From contig NZ_CP061179.1 in the NCBI RefSeq assembly GCF_017355405.1, positions 310,001 to 374,000 of the forward strand: 64,000 bases of DNA. Reading direction: 5' to 3'. The DNA comes from Roseomonas haemaphysalidis. Its GTDB lineage: Bacteria; Pseudomonadota; Alphaproteobacteria; Acetobacterales; Acetobacteraceae. The notes under the pieces are model-generated. The model was not told the origin of the DNA. It searched no databases and saw only the letters and a program-made list of their open reading frames with translations. Positions 9,276-18,154 of the stretch are shown piece by piece. A program made the translations under genes and the position numbers. The first letter of the stretch is position 1, and each line of letters opens with the position of its first letter.

Positions 9276-10262
9276 ATGCAAATCCCCATCAAGCGCGCGA
9301 TCGAGAAGGTTCCGGGGGGCATGATGGTCGTGCCGCTGGCCCTCGGCGCCATCATCGCCACGCTGTTCCCGGCCACGCCGAAGTTCTTTGGCTCCTTCAC
9401 CGGGGCGCTGTTCACCGGCTCGCTGCCCATTCTGGCGGTGTTCTACGTTTGCATGGGCGCCAGCATCGACTTCAAGGCCACCCCCTACATCCTGAAGAAG
9501 GGCGGCACGCTGCTCGGCACGAAGGTCGGCATCGCGGCCCTGCTCGGCATCATCGTCGGACAGTTCCTGGGCGAGGCACCGGTGGCCAGCGGCGTGTTCG
9601 CCGGCCTGTCGACGCTCGCCATCGTCGCGGCCATGAATGACACCAACGGCGGCCTGTACATGGCCCTGATGGGCCAGTACGGCGAGCCGCGCGACGTCGG
9701 TGCCTATACCGTGATGACGCTGGAATCGGGACCCTTCCTGACCATGGTGACGCTGGGCGTCGCCGGGCTTTCGGCGTTTGAATGGCCGGTGCTGGTGGGC
9801 GCCATCCTGCCGCTGCTGGTGGGCATGCTGATCGGCAACCTGGACCGCGAGATGCGCGAGTTCCTGAGCCGCGCCATTCCCGTGATGATCCCCTTCTTTG
9901 CCTTCGCCCTCGGCGCCGGGCTGGACCTGACCAAGGTGTGGCAGGCGGGGCTGCTGGGCCTCGGGCTCGGCGTCGCGGTGGTGGTGATCACGGGCACCGC
10001 CCTGTTCCTGATGGATCGCGTGATCGGCGGATCGGGCGTCGCCGGCATCGCCGCGGCCTCCACCGCCGGCAATGCGGCGGCGGTGCCCGCCATCGTCGCC
10101 GCCAACAACCCGGCCTATGCGGACGCCGCGCCCGCCGCCACAATCCTGGTGTCGGCCTGCGTCATCGTCACGGCCATCCTGGTGCCGCCGGTCACCGCCT
10201 GGGTGGCGCGCCGCGTCGGCCCCGCGCGGCTCGGTGCCCGGTCCGGAACGGGCGAGGCATGA
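9276..10262 (+). CDS. kdgT: 2-keto-3-deoxygluconate permease family transporter
   Basis: Inner-membrane proton symporter of the KdgT family (328 residues, the family's usual size). It is hydrophobic throughout with about ten predicted membrane segments. The N-terminus ([20 protein letters not shown]) and the [15 protein letters not shown] and [19 protein letters not shown] stretches are characteristic. Its stop overlaps the start of the sugar-acid kinase gene (ATGA), and pdxA2 follows. The natural substrate is therefore probably a four-carbon aldonate such as D-threonate rather than, or in addition to, 2-keto-3-deoxygluconate. No KDG kinase or aldolase gene is nearby. Confidence 0.9.
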   Translation: MQIPIKRAIEKVPGGMMVVPLALGAIIATLFPATPKFFGSFTGALFTGSLPILAVFYVCMGASIDFKATPYILKKGGTLLGTKVGIAALLGIIVGQFLGEAPVASGVFAGLSTLAIVAAMNDTNGGLYMALMGQYGEPRDVGAYTVMTLESGPFLTMVTLGVAGLSAFEWPVLVGAILPLLVGMLIGNLDREMREFLSRAIPVMIPFFAFALGAGLDLTKVWQAGLLGLGLGVAVVVITGTALFLMDRVIGGSGVAGIAAASTAGNAAAVPAIVAANNPAYADAAPAATILVSACVIVTAILVPPVTAWVARRVGPARLGARSGTGEA

Positions 10263-11512
10263 CCCGCGACTGGCTGATCCTGGCCGATGACCTGACCGGC
10301 GCCGCCGATTGTGGCATCGCCTTCGCCCGGCGGGGCCTGCGGGCCTCGGTCGGCTGGCACGGCGTGGACATGGCCGCCGGCGCGCAGGTGGTGGCGATCG
10401 ACGCCGACAGCCGCCGCCTGCCCCCGGAGGAGGCCGCCAGGCGCCACGCGGGGCTGCTGCGGGCCCGCCACGCGCCCGGCATGGGGCTGATCAAGAAGAT
10501 CGACTCCACGCTGCGCGGCCAGCCGGCCGCCGAGCTGGCCGCCACCCTTGCGGCGCTGCGTGGGGCCGGGCGCCCGGCGCTGGCCATCGTGGCGCCGGCC
10601 TTTCCCGCCACGGGCCGCACGACCGAAGAAGGCCGCGTGCACGTCAACGGCCAGCCGCTGGAAGACACGCCCCTCTGGGCGCGCGATCACACCTACGGCA
10701 GCGCGCTGCTGCCCGAGGTGCTGCGCTCGGTCGACCTGGACGCCCGGGTGCTGCCCCTCGCACTGGTGCGCCAGGGCGATGCGGCGCTGGCGGCAGCCCT
10801 GCGCGACGCCCTGGCCGAAGGGCTGGACGCGGTTGTATGCGACGCCGTGGCGCTAGGCGACCTCGACATTCTCGCCCGCGCCAGCCTGCCACTGGCGGAG
10901 CGGGTGGTTTGGGTCGGCTCGGGCGGCATCGCCGCCGCGCTGGCCGCCGCCCTGCCGGATGCCGCCCCGGCGCCCGGTGCCATGCCCCCCGCGCTCCGCG
11001 GCGGCGTGCTCGTGGTGGTTGGCAGCATCGCCGAGGCATCGCGTGGCGCCGCCGCGCGCCTGGTGGCCGAGGCGGCTGCCACGCGCTTCGACATCCCGCC
11101 CGCGCTGCTGCGCGCTGGCCCCGCCGACCCGCGCTGGGCCCCGCTGGCCGGGGGCATCGGCGCCTCGCTTGCGGCTGGCCAGGACACGCTGGTGATGATC
11201 GCCGACGACCCCGGTGCCGACCTGGCGCAGGGCGCCGCCCTGGCCGAGGCGCTGGCCGGGCTGCTGGCGCCCGCCGCCGCCCGGATGGGCGGGCTGTTCG
11301 CCACGGGCGGGGAAACCGCCTGCGCGCTGCTGACGCATCTGGGCGTCAACGGCATCCGCCTGCTGGACGAGGTCGAGGCCGGCGTGCCGCTCGGCGTCAC
11401 CCAGGGGGCGCTCCAGGTGCCGGTGATGACCAAGGCCGGCGCCTTTGGCAACGACGCAACCATTCTCCGCAGCCTGCTCCGGCTGCGCCAGCTTTGCAGG
11501 ACCGCCGCATGA
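10259..11512 (+). CDS. dtnK: Four-carbon acid sugar kinase (D-threonate kinase type)
   Basis: Phosphorylates a four-carbon sugar acid at O4, giving for example D-threonate 4-phosphate. The 417-residue protein has the DUF1537 two-domain layout: an N-terminal substrate domain with [12 protein letters not shown] (about 7-18) and KKIDSTLRG (about 78-86), and a C-terminal nucleotide-binding domain with [13 protein letters not shown] (about 345). It overlaps kdgT and pdxA2 by ATGA. In Cupriavidus and related bacteria a DUF1537 kinase paired with PdxA2 converts D-threonate to dihydroxyacetone phosphate and CO2. The pairing supports D-threonate here, but a related acid such as L-threonate or D-erythronate cannot be excluded. 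Confidence 0.82.
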   Translation: MTRDWLILADDLTGAADCGIAFARRGLRASVGWHGVDMAAGAQVVAIDADSRRLPPEEAARRHAGLLRARHAPGMGLIKKIDSTLRGQPAAELAATLAALRGAGRPALAIVAPAFPATGRTTEEGRVHVNGQPLEDTPLWARDHTYGSALLPEVLRSVDLDARVLPLALVRQGDAALAAALRDALAEGLDAVVCDAVALGDLDILARASLPLAERVVWVGSGGIAAALAAALPDAAPAPGAMPPALRGGVLVVVGSIAEASRGAAARLVAEAAATRFDIPPALLRAGPADPRWAPLAGGIGASLAAGQDTLVMIADDPGADLAQGAALAEALAGLLAPAAARMGGLFATGGETACALLTHLGVNGIRLLDEVEAGVPLGVTQGALQVPVMTKAGAFGNDATILRSLLRLRQLCRTAA

Positions 11513-12528
11513 CCCCTCACGACACCCGCCCCATCGTCGCGATCACCATGGGCGATGCCGCCGGCATCGGGCCGGAGATCATCATGAAGGCCCTGGCGCG
11601 CGAGGACGTCTACGCCATGTGCCGCCCGCTGGTGGTGGGCGACGCCACGCGCCTGCGCGAAGCGGGCGCGGTGGTGCGCGGCACGCTGCAGGTGCGCGCG
11701 CTGCAGACCCCCGACGGCGCGCGCTATGAGCGCGGCACCGTGGACTGCATCGACCTGGGGCTGATCCCGGACGGCTTTCCCTTCGGCCAGCTGTCGCCGG
11801 TGGCCGGCGAGGGCGCCTTCCGGTTTATCGAACGCGCCACCCGGCTGGTGGAGGCCGGCGAGGCGGATGCCATCTGCACCGCGCCGCTGAGCAAGGAGGC
11901 GTTGCACGCCGCCGGCCACAAGTACCCCGGCCACACGGAACTGCTGGCGCACCTGACCGGCACGCCCGAGGTGTCCATGATGCTGGTGGCGCCCAAGCTG
12001 CGCGTGATCCACGTCACCACCCACATCGGCCTGATGGACGCCATCCGGAAGATCGAGCCGGGGCTGGTGGAGCGCGTGATTGCCCGCGGGCGGGACACGC
12101 TGGTCAAGGCCGGCATCGCCGAGCCCCGCATCGGCGTCTGCGGCATCAACCCCCATGCCGGCGAGAACGGGTTGTTCGGCCAGGGCGAGGAGGAGCAGAA
12201 GATCATCCCCGCTGTGCAGGCCTGCACCGCCAAGGGCTGGGACGTGACCGGCCCGCTGCCCGCCGACACGCTGTTCTTCCGCGCCGCCAGGGGCGACTTC
12301 GATCTGGTGGTGGCCATGTACCACGACCAGGGCCACGGCCCGGTCAAGGTGATGGGGCTGGAGGCGGGGGTGAACATCACCATCGGCCTGCCGGTGGTGC
12401 GCACCTCGGTCGACCACGGCACCGCCTTTGACATCGCCGGCAAGGGCATCGCCGACGACGGCTCGCTGGTGGAGGCCTTGAAGCAGGCCGTGGACCTGGC
12501 ACCCAAGCGCGACCGCGCGGCGGCCTGA
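11509..12528 (+). CDS. pdxA2: PdxA2, 4-phospho-threonate dehydrogenase (decarboxylating)
   Basis: NAD-dependent dehydrogenase of the PdxA family (339 residues). PdxA2 members oxidise and decarboxylate D-threonate 4-phosphate to dihydroxyacetone phosphate instead of making pyridoxal precursors. Family motifs are intact: ITMGDAAGIGPEI at the N-terminus, the metal-site histidines in GHTELLAHL, AMYHDQGHGPVK and DHGTAFDIAG. The start overlaps the kinase stop (ATGA). A catabolic PdxA2 is preferred over biosynthetic PdxA because of the kinase, the permease and the sugar-type DeoR regulator in the same operon; sequence alone does not separate the two well. Confidence 0.85.
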   Translation: MTPHDTRPIVAITMGDAAGIGPEIIMKALAREDVYAMCRPLVVGDATRLREAGAVVRGTLQVRALQTPDGARYERGTVDCIDLGLIPDGFPFGQLSPVAGEGAFRFIERATRLVEAGEADAICTAPLSKEALHAAGHKYPGHTELLAHLTGTPEVSMMLVAPKLRVIHVTTHIGLMDAIRKIEPGLVERVIARGRDTLVKAGIAEPRIGVCGINPHAGENGLFGQGEEEQKIIPAVQACTAKGWDVTGPLPADTLFFRAARGDFDLVVAMYHDQGHGPVKVMGLEAGVNITIGLPVVRTSVDHGTAFDIAGKGIADDGSLVEALKQAVDLAPKRDRAAA

Positions 12529-12603
12529 CGCGCGGGGCGTGCCTTTCGCCCCGGTCCGGCCTAAGGGGGGCCGGGCACCGGGAAGTTGAGGAGGCACGGC
12601 GCC

Positions 12604-13359
12604 ATGCGGCTGAGAAAGGAACGGACGGACGCGATCCTGCAGGCGATCGCCGCGGGAAATGCCGACGTGGACGGGCTGGCCGCCCGCTTCGGCGTGTCCG
12701 CCTCCACCATCCGGCGTGACCTGCAGCACCTGTCCACGCGGCGTGCCATCACCCGCACCTATGGCGGCGCGGTGCTGGCCGCGCCGGCGCCGGAACAGAG
12801 CCTGCGCAAGCGCGAAGGCCAGCACCGCGCCGCCAAGGCCGCCATCGCCGCCGCCGCGCTGGCGGAGATCCGCGAAGGCGAAACGCTGATCCTCGACGGT
12901 GGCTCGACGGTGGAAGCGCTGGGCCGCTTGCTGGGTGGCCGGCGGCAGCGGGTGATCACCAACAACCTGCCGCTGATCCCGGTGCTGACCGGCACGCTGG
13001 GACTGGAGCTGGTTGTGCTGGGCGGCACGGTGCGGCCCATCAGCATGGGCACCACCGGCCCCCTGGCCGAGCAGGCGCTGCGGCAGATGACCGCCGACAA
13101 GGTGTTCACCAGCGCCGACGGCGTGGTCGCCGGGCGCGGGCTGTGCGAGGCGACGCTGGAACAGGCCTCGCTCAAGGCCCTGATGACGGAACAGGCCGCC
13201 GAGGTCTTCGTGCTGGCCGACAGCTCCAAGCTCGGCCGCGCCAGCCAGCCCTGCTGGACGCCGTTCCATGCCGGCTGGACCCTGGTGACGGATGCGTCGG
13301 AGCCGCTTTGCGCGCCATTCCAGGCGGCTGGGCTGCGGGTGATCCGCGTGCAAGGCTAG
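12604..13359 (+). CDS. DeoR/GlpR family transcriptional regulator
   Basis: Cytoplasmic repressor-type regulator (251 residues). The N-terminal winged helix (VDGLAARFGVSASTIRRDLQHL, about 20-45) is followed by the DeoR sugar-phosphate sensor domain, with ILDGGSTVEALG and TSADGVVAGRGLCEATL. It lies 75 bases after pdxA2 and probably controls kdgT-dtnK-pdxA2, sensing a phosphorylated four-carbon acid. The ATG at 12604 is chosen because GAGGAG (12588-12593) sits the right distance upstream; a TTG at 12586 would overlap that ribosome site. Confidence 0.88.
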   Translation: MRLRKERTDAILQAIAAGNADVDGLAARFGVSASTIRRDLQHLSTRRAITRTYGGAVLAAPAPEQSLRKREGQHRAAKAAIAAAALAEIREGETLILDGGSTVEALGRLLGGRRQRVITNNLPLIPVLTGTLGLELVVLGGTVRPISMGTTGPLAEQALRQMTADKVFTSADGVVAGRGLCEATLEQASLKALMTEQAAEVFVLADSSKLGRASQPCWTPFHAGWTLVTDASEPLCAPFQAAGLRVIRVQG

Positions 13360-13409
13360 ATCGGGCTGGCCCGGGCGGGCAGGAACCTTTAGAGAACATC
13401 TCCGACGCC

Positions 13410-15671
13410 ATGCCCGACACCCAGATCGTCATCACCGAGAAAAGCAGCCAAGCCAAGGACGTGCGCGCCGCCGTCGGCGGCCGCTACGGCACCGTGCTGC
13501 CTGCCGAGGGCCACCTGTTCGACCTGGTGGAGCCGGAGGAAGCGGTGCTCGCCTGGAAGCGCTGGGCGCCGGTGCTGCTGAAGCCGGAAGGGCTTTATGC
13601 CACCAAGCCCGCCTCGGGCGGCAACAAGGCGGCCAAGCTGAAGGCCATCAAGGCCGCGCTGAAAGGTGCCGGCTGCGTGTGGCTGGCAACCGACTGCGAC
13701 CGCGAGGGGCAGCTCATCGGCCAGGAGATCCTGGAGCACCTGAAATACCGCGGCCGGGTGATGCGCGTAATCTTCACCGCCCAGGACCCGCAAACCATCC
13801 GCGCCGCCTTCGCCGCCGCGAAGCCTAATGCGGAATACGCCCGCCTCTACGCCGCTGCCGTGGCGCGGCGGCAGGCGGACCAGATCTACAACCTGTCGCT
13901 GACCCGCACCGCGACCGTGACGCTGGCGCGCGGCGTGCGCAGCGTGATCGGCGTCGGGCGGGTGAAGACGCCGACTTTGGCCATCGTCTGCCGCCGCGAG
14001 CTGGAGATCCGCGACTTCCGCCCGCAGGACTACTTCGAGGTGGTGGCAACGGCCGAAGTGGCGGGCGGCGAACTGCGCCTGCGCCACGCGCCCAAGGAAC
14101 GCATCCTGAAGCGCGAGGACGCAGAAGCCATCGCCATGCTGGCCGAGGGCTTCGCGGGGCCGCTGGCCGTCAAGGTGGAGGACAAGCGGCAGGGTCCGCC
14201 GCGGCTGCACGACCTGCCTTCCCTGCAAAAGCTCTGCGGCTCGCGCTTCGGCTGGTCCGCCGCGCGCACGCTGGAGGTGGCGCAGCAGCTTTATGACGGC
14301 GAGGGCAAGAAGGTGATCACCTACCCCCGCGCCGAAACGCGTTACCTGCCCGAAAGCCTGATGCCGGACGTGCCGCGCATCGTCGCCGGGCTGCAAGCCG
14401 GGCGGGCCTTCGCGGCCATTCCGGTGCCCGACCCGCCGGTGACGCGGCGCGGCGCTGCCGGTGCGTTTCACGACAAGGGGCTGGAAGGCGCCAGCCACCA
14501 CGCCGTCATCCCCAACGTCAACACGGTGGACACGCTGCGCGAGGTCTGGCCACGCCTTTCGGCGGACGAGCGCAAGCTGTTCGACGTGATCGCGCGCTCC
14601 TACCTGGCCGCCATGATGCCGGATTTCCGTTACCGGCAGACCACCGCCACGCTGGATGTCCAGGGCCATGTGTTCCGTGCCGCCGGGCGGCAGCCGATCG
14701 AGCTGGGCTGGCGCGCCGCCTTTCCCGAATGGACGCCGGCGGAGGAGAAGGGCGAGGACGCGCAGCTGCTGCCCCCGCTGCGCGACGGCGAGGCCGCCCG
14801 GCTGCGCGACGCCGCCGTGGACGCCAAGCAGACCCGCCCGCCGCCCCGCTACAACGAGGGCACGCTGATCGAGGCCATGCAGAACGCCTGGCGCTTCGTG
14901 GAAGACGAGGCGCTGCGCGAGCGGCTCAAGGAAGCCAAGGGCATCGGCACCCCCGCCACGCGGGCCGAGGTGATCCGCGGCCTCAAGGCGCAGGACTTCC
15001 TCGTGGCGGAAGGCAAAAACATCGTGCCCACCGCGCGCGGCCTGTCCTTGCACGGGGTGCTGCAACAGGCCGATCCGGCGCTGGTGGACCCCGGCGTGAC
15101 GGCGCAGATGGAGCGCCTGCTGGACGAGGTGCTGCTGGGCACGGAGGAGATGTCCGGCGCCATCGATGCCGTCTGCGCCCAGGCCAGCCGCATCATCGGG
15201 CGGTTGCAGGAAGGCGCCGGGACCGTCGATCCCGCCCTGCTGGGCAGCGCCGGCCCGCCCGGCGGCCCGCGCCCGCCGACACCGGCGATGAAGCGTTTCG
15301 TGGACAGCTTGGCGAAGCAGAAGGGCATCGCCCCGCCGCGGGGCCATGCCGGGTCCGCCGCGCTGTGCCGCGCTTTCCTGGACCAGCACGCGCCGAACCG
15401 GACGGCGGCGCCGGGCGAACCGCCTGCCCCGGATGCTCCGAAGGCGCGCAAGGCACCGGGCGGCCGTGCCAAACGGCCCGGTGCCCCCGGCCGCCGCAAG
15501 GGTTCCGCGGCTTCCGCCGCGCCGGACCGCGGCGCGGATGAAACACCGTTGCGGATTCCCTTCGGCAACAAGGAAGCCGCCCTGCAGTTGGGTGCGCGAT
15601 ACCGCAGCGGGGGGTGGTATGCACCCGCCGGGCTGGACCTCGCGGGCTTTCGCGAACGCGGTTGGTTGTAG
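13410..15671 (+). CDS. topB: DNA topoisomerase III with C-terminal DUF5710
   Basis: Type IA topoisomerase (753 residues) that relaxes and decatenates DNA. The Toprim domain starts at once (IVITEKSSQAKDV) and holds the acidic DCDREGQ motif near residue 95. The nucleophile Tyr312 sits in ITYPRAETRYLPES, and TPATRAEVIRGL is present in the distal catalytic part. No zinc fingers are seen. The tail has the usual topo III C-terminal segment (CRAFLDQH), a basic Ala/Lys/Arg linker and a final IPFGNKEAALQLGARY...GGWYAP module matching DUF5710, more often seen on plasmid primases and topoisomerases. The ATG at 13410 starts homology; the longer upstream frame overlaps deoR and is not used. Confidence 0.92.
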   Translation: MPDTQIVITEKSSQAKDVRAAVGGRYGTVLPAEGHLFDLVEPEEAVLAWKRWAPVLLKPEGLYATKPASGGNKAAKLKAIKAALKGAGCVWLATDCDREGQLIGQEILEHLKYRGRVMRVIFTAQDPQTIRAAFAAAKPNAEYARLYAAAVARRQADQIYNLSLTRTATVTLARGVRSVIGVGRVKTPTLAIVCRRELEIRDFRPQDYFEVVATAEVAGGELRLRHAPKERILKREDAEAIAMLAEGFAGPLAVKVEDKRQGPPRLHDLPSLQKLCGSRFGWSAARTLEVAQQLYDGEGKKVITYPRAETRYLPESLMPDVPRIVAGLQAGRAFAAIPVPDPPVTRRGAAGAFHDKGLEGASHHAVIPNVNTVDTLREVWPRLSADERKLFDVIARSYLAAMMPDFRYRQTTATLDVQGHVFRAAGRQPIELGWRAAFPEWTPAEEKGEDAQLLPPLRDGEAARLRDAAVDAKQTRPPPRYNEGTLIEAMQNAWRFVEDEALRERLKEAKGIGTPATRAEVIRGLKAQDFLVAEGKNIVPTARGLSLHGVLQQADPALVDPGVTAQMERLLDEVLLGTEEMSGAIDAVCAQASRIIGRLQEGAGTVDPALLGSAGPPGGPRPPTPAMKRFVDSLAKQKGIAPPRGHAGSAALCRAFLDQHAPNRTAAPGEPPAPDAPKARKAPGGRAKRPGAPGRRKGSAASAAPDRGADETPLRIPFGNKEAALQLGARYRSGGWYAPAGLDLAGFRERGWL

Positions 15672-15684
15672 AGGCGCGCCCCTG

Positions 15685-17055
15685 TCAGTGCCGTAGCAGG
15701 GGGTGCGCGGCCAGAGCCGCCAAAGCCTCCGTCATTGTTGGGCGGGCGGCGACGGCGGGCTGCACGCAGTCCTGCTCCAGCCGGCGCAACGCCACGTCGT
15801 CCAGGCCGGAACAAGCCACCAGTTCGCCCAGCAACAGGCCCCAGGCCCGCGTTTCCAGGCGCCGCAGCGCCTCGCCCGCTGCACCATCCGGCAGGAACGA
15901 GGCGGCTCCGAAGTCGCTCAGCACCGCCGCGCCGGTGGTGCCGTCCCACAACAGGTTGTGGCCATACAGGTCGCCGTGCAGCACCCCGCGCGCATGCAGG
16001 TGCGCAGCGGCGGCGGCGGCATCATGGGCGATGCGCAGCGCCACGGCCGGGGCCAGCCGCATTGCAGGTGGGTAAACGTCGCGGCTGCAGCTTTGCAGGC
16101 TCGGCGGCCCGGCCAGCACGCGCCACTGCGCGGGCAGGAGCGGCATCAGCAGCCCGTCCCGCCCCTCGGGGTGCCCCACCACCCGGCCCAGCGCGCCGGT
16201 GAGCTGCGGGTATGGCCCGGCCCGCAGGCAGGCGGCCATTTCCCGTTCCGGCAACCCGTCGCTGGTCATGCGCCCCTTGAACAGCTTCAATGCCGCCGCA
16301 AGGGGGCGTGCCGTGCCAGGGGCTGTCCACAGCACTTCCCGCACCTCGCCCGACGCGCCCTCACCCAGCCAGCGCCCGGGTTGCAGCTCGGCCCAGGGAA
16401 TGGCGGAGGTCTGATCTGTCACCGCAGGGTCCAGCGGATTGCCGGCCCAGGCGAGCCAGGCCAGCCGGGGCAGCGAGGCGAGCCAGGGTGGCAGCGTGTC
16501 GAAAGCATTGGCAGACAGGCGCAGCAGTTCGAGCCGCGCGGCGCCGGCCAGGCTGTGCGGCAAGTGCCGCAGCCGGTTGCCAGCCAGCATCAGCTTCTGC
16601 AAGGCGGGGCGCTCGCCCAGCGCGGCAGGCAGTGTTTCGATGCGGTTGTCGGTCAGCGTCAACCAACGCAACTGCGGCGGCAGCGCCTCGCCCGGCACGT
16701 CGCGCATTCCGCAGCCCCGAAAGCCAAGCTGGCCGAGCGCCGCGCAGCCACCGAGGCCCACCGGCAGCCGGGGCATGGGATTGCCGGACGCGAACAACAC
16801 GCCCAACCGCCCGAGCCGCCCGATGTCTTCCGGCAAGTCGGTCAGCGCGTTGCCGCTGACATCCAGCACCTCCAGCGAGGCGGCGAGGCCGAAGACCTCG
16901 CGCGGGAACTCGCGCAGGCCGAGGCCGGGCAAGTGTAGTTCCCGGACGCCGGCCAGCTCGCCACGCCGCAGGGCGGCCAGGGTGGCCGCGGCGTCGCGCC
17001 CGGCTGATCCTGCCCCGGGCGTACCCTGGATGTCAGCCGCCTGCGATACCCGCAC
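15685..17055 (-). CDS. Leucine-rich-repeat protein with C-terminal protein kinase
   Basis: Predicted cytoplasmic signalling protein (456 residues). The first half holds about seven LRR units (LEVLDVSGNALTDLPEDIG, LQKLMLAGNRLRHLPHSLA). The second half is a eukaryotic-like kinase: glycine loop LGEGASGEV, the Lys in AALKLFK, a catalytic loop reading HGDLYGHNLLW (HGD rather than HRD) and LSDFGAA as DFG. It has no membrane segment. The GTG at 17055 is backed by AGGAGG eight bases upstream. Substrate and partners are unknown. It converges with topB, 13 bases apart, and shares an AT-rich upstream region with the small gene at 17319. Confidence 0.87.
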   Translation of the reverse strand: MRVSQAADIQGTPGAGSAGRDAAATLAALRRGELAGVRELHLPGLGLREFPREVFGLAASLEVLDVSGNALTDLPEDIGRLGRLGVLFASGNPMPRLPVGLGGCAALGQLGFRGCGMRDVPGEALPPQLRWLTLTDNRIETLPAALGERPALQKLMLAGNRLRHLPHSLAGAARLELLRLSANAFDTLPPWLASLPRLAWLAWAGNPLDPAVTDQTSAIPWAELQPGRWLGEGASGEVREVLWTAPGTARPLAAALKLFKGRMTSDGLPEREMAACLRAGPYPQLTGALGRVVGHPEGRDGLLMPLLPAQWRVLAGPPSLQSCSRDVYPPAMRLAPAVALRIAHDAAAAAAHLHARGVLHGDLYGHNLLWDGTTGAAVLSDFGAASFLPDGAAGEALRRLETRAWGLLLGELVACSGLDDVALRRLEQDCVQPAVAARPTMTEALAALAAHPLLRH

Positions 17056-17318
17056 CCCTTCGACCTCCTGGTTTCGGGCAGGGTGTTACCATGGGCCGGG
17101 GCGCCGCGGACCCCATGCGCGGGTTGCCAGGGCCGCAAACCGATGGCGCGAGTACCGATGGATGCGCAGAGAGATAATTTATGGGGATCAATTTACTCGA
17201 AGTGATAAATAGTTTTACCAAAGTATAAATACAGTCATTTCATTGTCTCTGCAAAACGTCACACATTGTGCGACAGGTCTGGTCTAGAACTGCCTCGCCC
17301 GTTTGTAGGAGAGGCTCC
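17056..17318. promoter_or_regulatory. AT-rich divergent promoter region
   Basis: A 263-base divergent intergenic region between the LRR-kinase gene and the 91-residue gene. By my count 51 of the 70 bases from 17171 to 17240 are A or T, in sharp contrast to the surroundings. It includes TATAAAT at 17224-17230 and GATAAAT near 17203 as possible -10 elements, but no confident -35. It could serve one or both promoters or bind a nucleoid protein. Confidence 0.45.
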
Positions 17319-17594
17319 ATGGCTTATGTCGAGTTGTCCTATTACCGGGATTGCGCGCTGGAACTGCGCGAATACGGCGATGCCGGTTGGGCGGTGCATA
17401 TCTACGACCCCAGCCTGCGGCCGCAGGCGCGCAAGATCGGCGTCGTCACCACCACCCAGGCTGCGGCGCTGCCGGGGGTGATGGCGGAAGCGCGCGCGGC
17501 GGTCGACGCGCATCTCGGCCCGGCGGCGCCGCTCGACCTGCCCATGCAGCGGGCAGCCGCCACCCCGCGAGCCGGCCAAACGGCAGCCCGCTGA
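17319..17594 (+). CDS. Small protein of unknown function (91 aa)
   Basis: Not recognised. The product starts MAYVELSYYRDCALELREYG and continues with a compact region (GWAVHIYDPSLRPQARKIGVVTT) that looks like a small beta-rich fold, then an Ala/Pro-rich tail. There is no signal peptide or membrane helix. The ATG at 17319 is preferred over an upstream in-frame start because GGAGAGG lies directly before it. It stands alone behind an unusually AT-rich region and is followed by the convergent RidA gene, 16 bases on. Confidence 0.6.
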   Translation: MAYVELSYYRDCALELREYGDAGWAVHIYDPSLRPQARKIGVVTTTQAAALPGVMAEARAAVDAHLGPAAPLDLPMQRAAATPRAGQTAAR

Positions 17595-17610
17595 CGCGCC
17601 GCCGCGACGC

Positions 17611-18009
17611 TCATGCCGGCGCGGGAATGCGCGCGATGACCTTGATCTCGAAGTCGAAGCCGGCGAGCCACGTGACGCCCACCGCCGTCCAGTTGGGATA
17701 AGGCGGCGGGCCGATCACCGTGTCCCGCACGGCCATCATGGCGCTGAACTGCCGCTCCGGGTCGGTGTGAAAGGTGGTCACGTCCACCACGTCGTCGAAG
17801 CTGCATCCCGCCGCCCGCAGCACCGCGGCAAGCCGGTCGAACGCCAGTTGGACCTGCTTGGTGTAGTCAGGCTCCGGCAAGCCGTCTTCGCGACTACCCA
17901 CCTGCCCTGACACGAACAGCAGGTCACCGGAGCGGATGGCGGCGGAATAGCGGTGGTTGTCGTAAAGGGCCTGTCGGCCGGGCGGGAAGACGGCATCACG
18001 TTTGGCCAT
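17611..18009 (-). CDS. RidA family (YjgF/YER057c) protein
   Basis: A 132-residue RidA-superfamily protein. Classic RidA hydrolyses reactive enamine/imine intermediates; subfamily members deaminate other compounds. The YDNHRYSAAIRSGDLLFVSGQVG, CSFDDVVDVTTF and FEIKVIARIP segments match the fold. The catalytic Arg of true RidA (near the C-terminal E in RVAVEA-type motifs) is not evident, so this is probably a divergent subfamily. Start ATG at 18009 with AAGGAAA upstream. It is transcribed divergently from a TetR gene across three matching operators, so its expression is very likely under that regulator. Confidence 0.82.
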   Translation of the reverse strand: MAKRDAVFPPGRQALYDNHRYSAAIRSGDLLFVSGQVGSREDGLPEPDYTKQVQLAFDRLAAVLRAAGCSFDDVVDVTTFHTDPERQFSAMMAVRDTVIGPPPYPNWTAVGVTWLAGFDFEIKVIARIPAPA

Positions 18010-18068
18010 GTCGGTTTCCTTGCGGCGATCGCGCCGGAACCCCTGTTCCGGCGTCGGGGATGCGTTCA

Positions 18069-18138
18069 TATACGTCCCGTATGAAACCAGATTGCCGCAT
18101 ACGGCCCGTATGTCAACTGACATACGGGCCGTATGCGG
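18069..18138. promoter_or_regulatory. Three TetR-type operators in the ridA/tetR divergent region
   Basis: Two perfect 15-base palindromes, CATACGGCCCGTATG (18098-18112) and CATACGGGCCGTATG (18121-18135), lie 23 bases apart. A third copy, TATACGTCCCGTATG (18069-18083), matches at 13 of 15 positions, 29 bases upstream of the middle one. The inner pair also forms one larger inverted repeat with perfect 21-base arms around AC (18095-18138). Tandem palindromes at a TetR gene are typical of autoregulated, inducible control. Confidence 0.82.
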
Positions 18139-18154
18139 AGAAACGGAGTTACCG

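Noticed and set aside
10693..13353. 886-codon minus-strand frame across dtnK, pdxA2 and deoR
   Set aside because: It lies antisense to three well-recognised overlapping genes, and its composition (His, Gln, Arg, Gly) is that of a shadow frame.
18110..18154. ATG at 18110 as the start of the TetR regulator
   Set aside because: It lies inside the operator palindrome and has no ribosome site; the GTG at 18155 has GGAG at good spacing.
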